DNA of 64,000 nt. It comes from Canna indica (taxonomy: Eukaryota; Streptophyta; Magnoliopsida; Zingiberales; Cannaceae). The notes beneath the pieces are model-generated. The model had not been told where the DNA came from, searched no databases, and was given only the letters and a program-made list of their open reading frames with translations. A program made the position numbers and the translations under genes. The stretch is taken from assembly GCA_034359265.1 (NCBI GenBank), contig CP136891.1, positions 47,608,001 to 47,672,000 of the forward strand, written 5' to 3'. Of the stretch, positions 56,689-64,000 are shown one piece after another (the stretch's first letter is position 1; each line of letters begins with the position of its first letter).

Positions 56689-58631
56689 TGTTGGGATGGG
56701 AATAAGAAGCACAACGAAAAAAGTGATTTAAAAATTTGAGCTATCCCAAAAACAACGATCAACTTTAGCAATCTTTAAGGAATTCAATCAACAAGTAGAA
56801 GGAGAAGATATACCTTGTGCTGCGGATGGTATGGATGCTCATATCCCCATTTCAAGATGCACACGTGCACGTCCTCCAAGGAAAATCCACACCAAGCGCC
56901 TCGCAACCAAGGGACAGCGAACACTAAGCCTCATTGTGGCTCAATGGAGAGGCAATCTCAACCCCGAAACTCACCAAGGTGAAGCCGGCTCTTCCACCAA
57001 GAATCGAGCACCAAAAGGGAGGAAGAGAGGATGAGAAAACCACGGAACGAGAAGGAAGATGAAGGAATACCTCATTGTCCTTGAAGGAATACCTCGCTGT
57101 CCTTCTTGGACACCTCCAAGAAGATGAAGTAGATGATACACCCAAGAGAAAGAGACCTTCAATTCGGCTTCACAAAACCTGGAAGGAAGCTTTAGATGGC
57201 CAACCCTTCATGGAGATGAGGAGGAGTTCTTGGAGCTTCTCTCTTCAAGAAGCCTCTCAAGAACCAAGCCCTTGCTCTTCTCCAAGATCAATAACCAATT
57301 TGATTAACCCCCTTGAAGGAGGTTAGGCCACCTATTTACAAGGGGCATAGGTGGCTACCAATGTAGACTCGGCCCCCCCTTTTTTAAAACCTCTACCGAG
57401 GAATTCCTTCATCGCGTATTCGTTCCTTATAGGAATAACCTTTCCTATTATGTCTGTAAACGAGATCCGTGATCGAGTTGCAGCATGTCCATGCTAGTAG
57501 ACATATAGTGCTGCATTCGAACTTTATCTCATAAGGTCCGTCACGAGATTAGCCTATTGTGTGTGACCCATTGGGCCCTACATTAAGCCAACAGTGAGTT
57601 GTGCATAACGAAGAGTCGGATCCGATAGAATGACTTCTATTCGAATCTTACAAGCCACTACTAAACCCTTTTAGTGTGGTCGTGAAAGACTCCACTCACC
57701 ACAAGATTGACGTCTAGCCACATGTCATGATTACCTTGATAGTGTGAGGTTCAATCTATAGGGGATCGAACGCCCTTCGGTGATTAGTTACCGTGCAACT
57801 AAGTCCCTTGGTTACAACGTTCCGAAGTCGGATACGATACGAAATAAGTGTCAAACCCTAATACCGATTCATATGTATTCCACCCGCCAAGATGTCGTCT
57901 CAATAATGAAACATCAAAAACATCTTCCTGACTTTGATGTCTACTCTGGCCAGAGATTTTCGAGTCAACACTTGCAGGGACACATAGGATATCATCTCCT
58001 CCCACTAGGAGTAACCGATTCCATGTTGGTTGCTCACCTACCTCCATGAATGCTTCTCCATGCCCAGTAATACCTGGCACATGATGTTGAGACCACGCAG
58101 GGATAGAACAAAAGCAATGGGTCGTCACTCACAAGGTAACCATGACAACCTCAGGTCCAAGGACTGCTTGCACCTACTATCACCCGAGGAACATCCTATT
58201 GACACTCATGTAAGGATTCCATTCTGTGTTCCTCATTTAAGTCCGTTCAGTGAACTCATTCTCTAATGAGCACCTGCACTTGTACATTAATGACGACTCA
58301 TAGGTAACTGTGATATCAGCTACCCCTTATTGTATAAGGTATATACCAAGTGCACCAGTCTATTCGGAATCATCAATCTCCTAATTGGTGATCCTACAAC
58401 TGGGAACATTTAGAAGAGGGGCATCTGAATTCCAAGCCTCACTGGCATGATCTCATCATGGCCTTGGAATCAATTGCCCGGGTTCATGGGGTTCATCACA
58501 ATCTAATATATATATATATATATATAATATAGATGCAGCATATGTTGAATAGTCGCCTCATATTATTCATTAACCAAAAATAGTTCCCTACACATCAACA
58601 TGTGATTGGCTCAAGGGCACTATTTCTTTCA
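56689..58631 (-). repeat. Copia-3 3' LTR (about 1.94 kb)
   Basis: On the minus strand it begins TGAAAGAAATAGTGCCC after the purine-rich AAGTAAGAGAT and ends ATCCCAACA. It contains GAACTATTTTTGGTTAATG and an (AT)n run at 58503-58526. ORFs of up to 109 codons inside show no domain. Borders are inferred from the usual TGTTGGAAATAGTGCCC-type start. Confidence 0.65.
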
Positions 58632-59639
58632 ATCTCTTACTTGCACTTGTAGCCAATCATTGCGGTATTTAATACCAATACAACTTAAGTGGCAATCGAA
58701 CTGCTGGTGTGGTAATGGCTTTGTGAATGGCTCTGCAATATTTTCTTTCGTGTCGATACGTTTGACATTTATATCACCACGTCCAACGATCTCTCTGATC
58801 AAGTGATACCACCTTAGGATGTGTTTTGATTTTTGGTGGGGTCTAGGTTTCTTTGCTTGAGCAATAGCCCCAATGTTATCACAATAAATGGGGATCGGAC
58901 CGGCAACCTCAGGAACAATACCTAGCATAGAGATGTTCTCATGTATGCTATGCGCTTGTAGTAACTAATATCTGACCCACCACAAATCAAGAGAACATCT
59001 TTAGTCCTTGTCGAGTACTTAAAAATGTTCTTTATGGCTTTCCAATGTTCCTCTCTAGGATTCGCCTGAAATCTGCTAGTTACCCCTACGGCATAAACGA
59101 CATCATGCCAAGTACAGAGCATAGCATACAGGATGGATCATACTGCCGAAGCATAAAGGATCTTGCTCATCCTTTTTCCCTCCTCAGGTGTCTTCAGAGA
59201 TATCTTATTGGAAAAAATGATGTCATGACTCATAGGCAAGTATCCTCTTTTACTGTCTTCCATGCTAAACCTTTTTAGCACGGTATCAATATACCGAGAT
59301 TGGGACAAACCAAGCATCTATCTAGACCTATCCCTATAGATCTTAATGTCGAGTACGTAGGATGCTTCACCCAAGTCCTTCATGGAAAAGTTTTTGGATA
59401 ACCATGCTTTCACTGTGTGGAGCATAGGAACATCATTCCTCATGAAATGTCATCCACATACAACACAATAAACACAACGGCGTTCCCACTAACCTTTTTA
59501 TAAACACAAGGTTCGTTTACATTTTTAGTGAAGCCGAACTCTTTGATTGTCTCATCAAAATGGATGTTCCAACTCCTCGAGGCTTGCTTGAGTCCATCAA
59601 TGGACCTTTGCAATTTATACCTTCTTCGGTCCTACCGAA
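58632..59639 (-). pseudogene. Copia-3 RNase H and C-terminal RT
   Basis: RNase H at 58928-58632 has IPIYCDNIGAIAQAKKPRPH then QKSKHILRWYHLIRE, and the end TKENIAEPFTKPLPHQQ. Upstream are YAMLCTWHDVVYAVGVTSRF (59130-59060) and GLSQSRYIDTVLKRFSMEDS (59320-59260). The catalytic VLYVDDIS is near 59455, followed by a stop and shifts. The RNase H catalytic segment with WKSSKQ...TTEAEY seems deleted at about 58925. Decayed. Confidence 0.8.
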
Positions 59640-59822
59640 GACACTGTTGCGTGAAACCCGACACTAGAAGGGGGGGTTGAATAGTGTCTGTCCCCTTATT
59701 GAGTTTTCTCCTCACTCAATTTTAACTCTACTTAATCCAATTGTTCTTTAATGGTTAATTTGATCACAATTCAATAGCAATGATGAAAGCTAATAAAGAA
59801 GCAATGCAAACAATAATATTTA

Positions 59823-59871
59823 TAGTGGTTCGGCCAACTGCCTACTCCACTACCTTGGCTCCTTACCAAGG
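59823..59871 (-). other. Covarying stem-loops in solo LTR
   Basis: On the minus strand CCTTGG...CCAAGG (loop TAAGGAG) is followed by TAGTGG...CCACTA, in the same order and spacing as in the copia-1 and copia-2 LTRs but with different paired bases in the first stem. Confidence 0.55.
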
Positions 59872-60357
59872 ATTTTTAACCACTACTTTATAGAAATTAT
59901 GTTTCCCTTTGAATACACTTGAGGACACCCTTCTCACCACTCGGAGAACATCTCAATCCTATTCACATAGGCAAAACACAATTCTATAAAGCTATCCCTA
60001 AGTGTTTCCTAGCACACCTAGCAAGCTATCTCAACTTTGAAAACAAGTTACAATAAAGTTCAAATACAAGGAAAGAGCTAAAGAATAAAAGATTGAACCA
60101 AGCTTCTTTCAACCGCCTTCTTGTCTTCAACTTGCAAGATGATGACTCCAAAGATTGTAGCGCAGTTGAAGAAGTAGAAGCAGCGCCTAGTTTTTGATGT
60201 CAAAGAAGGAAGCAGAGGGCGTGCGAGAACTTGATCGAATGAAGGCTTAAAGAACTTCTTTGATTGCTCAATAACACTAGTTGAAGTCTGTAAAGAAGTT
60301 AGGTGAGGGGTATTTATAACCCTTCACCCGAACGGCCCGTTCAACGGGTGAAAAATC

Positions 60358-60790
60358 GACCATTGGAGCCGTTCGGTCGCGGCCGGTCGATCGGTCGGTC
60401 GATCGATGGATCGATCGGCAGTGCGACCGCTAGCAATCTGTAAGAGCTTGGTCGACCGATGGGCCGACCGACAGGTCGACCGGCTACATTTCTTCCAATA
60501 CTCGGTCGATCGAATGGCTGAAGCCAGGTCACAATTCGGCTATGTCCAGTTCGGTCGATCGATTGGTCGATCGCTAGCGTTCTGTCCATTTTCGCCGTCT
60601 GTCGGTCAACCAATTGGTCGACCGACGCAGCCCTGCAGTTTAGCCTTCGCTAGTTTCGGTTGACCAACTGGTCGATCGAATGGCTACTGGCCATTTTTAC
60701 CGACATCCGGTCGACCAGTCGGTTAACCGAACGGGCTGCTTACCATTATATTGCCTTGTTCGGTCAACCGACTGATCGACCGAACCCAGG
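60358..60790. promoter_or_regulatory. Palindrome array in solo LTR, largest in window
   Basis: More than fifteen variants of TCGGTCGA(C/T)CGA in both phases over 430 bases, spaced by blocks of about 20-40 bases. The TATA box follows at about 40 bases on the minus strand, after an inverted repeat around AACGGGCCGTT. Confidence 0.6.
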
Positions 60791-61121
60791 CTGAGGATGA
60801 CTTATTCCTTGGATTTTTACATGCCTTTTCTATGGGTTTGGTTACCAAGTTTCAACTTGGATAACTTTACAATTTTGGCTTGGGATAAATAATCCTAGGG
60901 ACATATTACATTATTTCTACTTTATTTAATCCCGAGCCTTTCTTCAACAATTTCTTCTTTCGTTTCTTTGACGATCTTTTCCTTTGCTCCGTTTGAACGA
61001 ATTTGGCATGCATATCGCAACCTTAACCTGAACTCAAAACTTCACACTTGGATTAAATACATGTTTGTTATCATCAAAATAAAGATTGAGGCTTAAGAGA
61101 GACCCTTAAGCCAACAGACAC

Positions 61122-61480
61122 GAATTCTTCTGGCTGGGTCATATAGACCTCTTCCTCATGTTCACCATTGAGGAATGCAGTCTTGACATCCATCTGCCAA
61201 ATCTCGTAGTCATGATATGTAGCAATGGCTAGCATTATCCTAATGGACTTGAGCATGGCTATAGGAGAAAAAGTTTTATCATAGTCAATACCTTGCCTTT
61301 GAGTGAAACCTTTTGCTACCAGCCTGGCATTATAGGTCTCCACCTGACCATCAGCTCCAATCTTTCTTTTAAAGATCCACTTACACCGTATAGGAGTAAC
61401 TCCTTCGGTAAGTCAACCAAAGTCCAGACTTTGTTTGTGAACATGGAGTCCATTTCGGATTGCATTGCTTCCTGCCATTA
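61122..61480 (-). pseudogene. Copia-3 RT, N-terminal part
   Basis: The minus-strand frame reads NARLVAKGFTQRQGIDYDKT then SIRIMLAIATYHDYEIWQ and MDVKTAFLNGEHEEEVYMTQ, cut at EEFVSV by the solo LTR. Upstream are WQEAMQSEMDSMFTNKVWTL and shifted frames (61480-61345). Confidence 0.85.
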
Positions 61481-62720
61481 TTTGCTATCAACATATTTGA
61501 TTGCTCGATCATAGGATTGTGAATCAATGAATTCATGGTCATTCTCAATGGTCAGGAATAATCTTTCAGGTTGTCTACGCAATCTCCCTGATCTTCGAAG
61601 AGTGGTGGGAGGTAGTGTTTCTGCGATTGGTTCTTCCTGTGGACTTTCCACGAGTGGTTGCGATTTTGCCTCTGGTTGTTGAACTTCATCAAGCTCAACA
61701 TCTCTCCTGTTCCCACTTTCCTCGATAAACTCTTTTTCTAAGAAAGTGGCATGCCTACTGACAAACACCTTTTATTCAGTCGGCAAGTAGAAATAATACC
61801 CTAAACTCTCTTTAGGATACCCCACAAACCTGCACTTGGTTGATTTAGCATAAAGCTTATCTGACTCTAATTTCTTGACATGCGCGGGGCAACCCCAAAT
61901 CTTGAGATGCCTCAGACTTGGTTTCTTGCCACTCCATATCTCATATGGTGTACCGGAGACAGATTTTGTGGGAGCCCTATTCAAAAGGTAGATAGTTGTT
62001 TTAAGCGCATATCCCCAAAAAGAAATCGGGAGATCAGTAAAGCAAAGCATGGACCGCATCATGTCTAACAACGTGAGATTCCTCCTTTCAGGCACTTCAT
62101 TATGTTGTGGTGTGCCTGGAGGGATCCATTCAGAGACAATCCCATTGTCTTTTAGATAATTTAGAAACTCGGTGGATAAGTACTCACCACCCCGATCTGA
62201 TCAAAGGGTTTTAATACTTTTCCCTACTTGTTTCTCAACCTCAACCTTATACTCTTTGAACTTTTCAAAAGTATCAGACTTATGTCTCAACAGGTAGACA
62301 TATCCATACCTTGATCTATCATTTGTAAACATGATGAAGTAGGAATACCCACCTCTAGCTTGAGTTGTCATTGATCCGCAAACATCTGTGTGGACCAACT
62401 CTAACAACTCAGTAGCCTTTTTACTATGCCCAGTGAAGGGAGACTTTGTCATTTTTCCTTTGAGACAACATTCACAAGTTGGCACCAATTCAAAATTGAA
62501 TGGGTCAAACAACTCGTCTTTGTACAACTTGTTAATCTGATTCTCATTAATATGACCCAATCTCATGTGCCAAAGATAGGTGAGGTTCAGATTATCTCAT
62601 TTCCTCTTTTACGTTTGTTCGATATGAAAAACATTATCAGTTACATCTAAGACCATCAAACCATTTGAAATGTGTCCAGTTCCATATAATTCATCAGAAT
62701 GATATATGTGGCAACAATTG
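61481..62720 (-). pseudogene. Copia-3 integrase
   Basis: The zinc-binding region shows MRLGHINENQINKLYKDELF and CECCLKGKMTKSPF (62566-62430). The first aspartate is in LVHTDVCGSM, the second in SDRGGEY after a TGA near 62200, and the glutamate in NEVPERRNLTLLDMMRSM (62100-62050). GKKPSLRHLKIWGCPAHVKK and VGYPKESLGYYFYLPTE follow before a TAA, then a linker rich in PLVESPQEEP. The catalytic residues are present, but the two stops block expression. Confidence 0.85.
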
Positions 62721-63864
62721 CCTTTTAAAGACATTTCATAGCCTTGTTCTAGTAACAAAGTAATAGAATAATGTTCTTTATTATAACTGGAACGTAATAA
62801 CAATTGCTCAATTCAATGGTTTTGCCTGATAGTAGATACAAAAATAGGTTCGTACGGCTAAAGCTGCAACTCTTGCACCATTGCCTACCCGAAGGTCGTA
62901 GTCACCTTTATTTAGCATTCTACTTATTCTCAACCCCTGCAATGAATTGCAAATGTGAGCACCACAATCGGTATCCAATACCCATGTAGTAGAATTTTGT
63001 AATGATAGATTTATTTCAATAACAAACGCACCTGCAGAGGGGGCTTCAAAAGCCCTCTTTTGCTTTACTTCTGCAATATACTCTTTGCAGTTGCGCTTCC
63101 AGTGGCCATCTTTACCACAATGGAAACAGGTACCCTTAGGAGTCTTCTCCCCTTTCTTCTTGATATCCTTCATGGATTTCACATCTTTGTTTTTCGCTTT
63201 GTTCTTAACAAAGCGCTTCTTTGCCTTTTTAAGGGCACTACCCACTAACAAGACTTTGTCCTTTTCCTTCGGAAAGTGGGACTCAGCAATCTTCAGCATA
63301 TTAAGAAGCTCGGGAAGCGAGGCGTCCAACTTGTTCATGTGGTAGTTAATGATAAACTATGAAAATGACCCTGGAAGGGATTGGAGTATTAAGTCTTGAC
63401 CTAGCCCCTTAGCAATGTTTACGCCTAATTTCTCTAACCTCTCGATAAAATCGATTAGTTTGAGAACATCGGTTTCAACAGGGGTCCCTACCATCATCTT
63501 AGCCTGGAAGAGTTGTTTTGATAGCTCAAACCTAGTAGTCCGGCTCTCTTCACCATACAACTCCTTGAGGTGAGAGAGGATGCCACCTCCGTCCATCTTT
63601 TCATGTTGTCGCTGCAACACATTGGACATAGAGGCAAGCATAATGCACTGAACAGTAGTGTTGTCATCTTGCCACTTCTTGTAAGTGGTTCTCACTTCCT
63701 CGGTAGCCCTTTGAGAAAGGGGCATCCGGTGGCCTGTTATCAAAAATATAGGAAAGTCTCTCTTGGGTGAGGACAATCCTCATGTTTCACAACCAATCGA
63801 CATAATTCAGTCTAGTGAGTGTATTTGCATCAAGTATGCTTCGCAATGACAGTGTAGATGACAT
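62721..63864 (-). pseudogene. Copia-3 gag and protease
   Basis: The start MSSTLSLRSILDANTLTRLN at 63864 is typical of this gag type. Downstream are CIMLASMSNVLQRQHEKMDG and FELSKQLFQAKMMVGTPVE, then the zinc knuckle CFHCGKDGHWKRNC (about 63120-63080). Protease follows with WVLDTDCGAHICNS, where the usual DTGC/DSGC glycine is aspartate. In-frame stops are TGA near 63788 and TAG near 63356, and another break is at 62808. Gag and protease share one frame, as is usual in copia. Confidence 0.85.
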
Positions 63865-64000
63865 GGCGTCAATGAAATGCTACAAGGAAAATAAGAAAAT
63901 ATATAAGCTACCATTCTATATGCATGACTATTAAGGTCTTTTAATTAATCATGTATCCCACTAATTTTCGCGGTTCCCAAATGACCCTCCTTTTAGGAAG
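63865..64000. other. Leader of copia-3, no further feature
   Basis: AT-rich sequence upstream of gag. The primer-binding site and 5' LTR are not reached before the window ends. Confidence 0.4.

Larger units (their letters stand above)
59645..61116 (-). mobile_element. Solo copia LTR (1.47 kb) inside copia-3 RT
   Basis: On the minus strand it begins TGTTGGCTTAAGGGTC and ends TTTCACGCAACA. GACAC flanks both sides (59640-59644 and 61117-61121). It is of the same family as the solo LTR at 53068, with a very long palindrome array (60358-60790), TATA box at 60311-60318 (inverse strand) and hairpins at 59823-59871. The ORFs within the array are compositional. Confidence 0.92.
56689..64000 (-). mobile_element. 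Copia-3: minus-strand copia with gag-pol, runs off right edge
   Basis: The 3' LTR lies at the left (56689-58631), then in reverse order RNase H, RT, integrase, protease and gag up to a start codon at 63864. The 5' LTR is beyond the window. A solo LTR (59645-61116) interrupts RT. The right TSD is not visible; the left flank is TCAGG. The RT and RNase H signatures fit the Tork/Angela-type copia group, lineage not certain. Confidence 0.85.

Noticed and set aside
57780..58266. Paired ORFs of about 80-110 codons on both strands
   Set aside because: Located in the copia-3 LTR without any domain, and not in frame with gag or pol.

Overview
The window is nuclear DNA from a flowering plant with a repeat-rich genome. 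Evidence for this: Ty1-copia elements with a tRNA-iMet primer-binding site, a Tat-like Ty3-gypsy element, a CACTA (En/Spm) element, a PIF/Harbinger element, a hAT MITE, and decayed exons of plant-type host genes with GT/AG-like splice borders. I cannot name the species. There is no intact cellular gene, no tRNA or rRNA gene and no CRISPR array. Almost every base belongs to transposons nested inside one another, and target-site duplications (TSDs) let the order of insertion be read.

1-20,660: a minus-strand Tat-like gypsy element (gag, protease and start of reverse transcriptase at 20,590-18,817; rest of reverse transcriptase and RNase H at 2,431-1,011). It is split by a copia element (copia-1, 2,432-18,816) and by a second copia LTR that runs off the left edge. 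Copia-1 is itself split by a two-gene PIF/Harbinger element (7,312-16,181, TSD TAA), which holds a 2.1-kb solo gypsy LTR (13,034-15,133, TSD AGATA). Another gypsy LTR remnant is fused to the truncated 3' LTR of copia-1.

20,661-29,155: remains of two host genes, a beta-tubulin exon and four exons of a VIP/PPIP5K-type inositol pyrophosphate kinase. They are interrupted by a hAT MITE (21,358-21,874), a dead RE1/Ale-like copia with TA...TA ends (22,181-26,735, TSD AGTTA) and a TA-flanked MITE (26,893-27,436). The stretch ends in one terminus of a CACTA element.

29,335-44,164: a 14.8-kb CACTA element on the minus strand, with a TNP2-like transposase and a TnpA-like gene. The transposase is split in frame by a 2.5-kb solo gypsy LTR (TSD TTAGG). 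An intron of the TnpA-like gene holds an oppositely oriented, exon-intron fragment of a mitochondrial-type RNA pseudouridine synthase gene, bracketed by repeats rich in GATATC and GTATCC.

44,165-64,000: a copia LTR fragment and a Tat-type LTR region, split by copia-2 (46,169-55,307, TSD TCTGG). Copia-2 carries gag and a second gene resembling the 'putative plant transposon protein' family, but no pol. Its 3' LTR contains a solo LTR (53,068-54,344, TSD ATATG). A minus-strand copia with full gag-pol (copia-3) then runs off the right edge, with a solo LTR (59,645-61,116, TSD GACAC) inside its reverse transcriptase.

The least explained signals are in the copia LTRs. Diverged LTR families share arrays of TCGGTCGACCGA-type palindromes and an inverted repeat just upstream of the TATA box. 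Near their 3' ends they share a series of stem-loops, one of which keeps its pairing by compensatory changes. Other points of interest are the two-gene copia-2 lacking pol, and the pseudouridine synthase fragment inside a transposon intron. All coding sequences seen carry stops, frameshifts or insertions, except that the Harbinger transposase keeps its visible catalytic residues.
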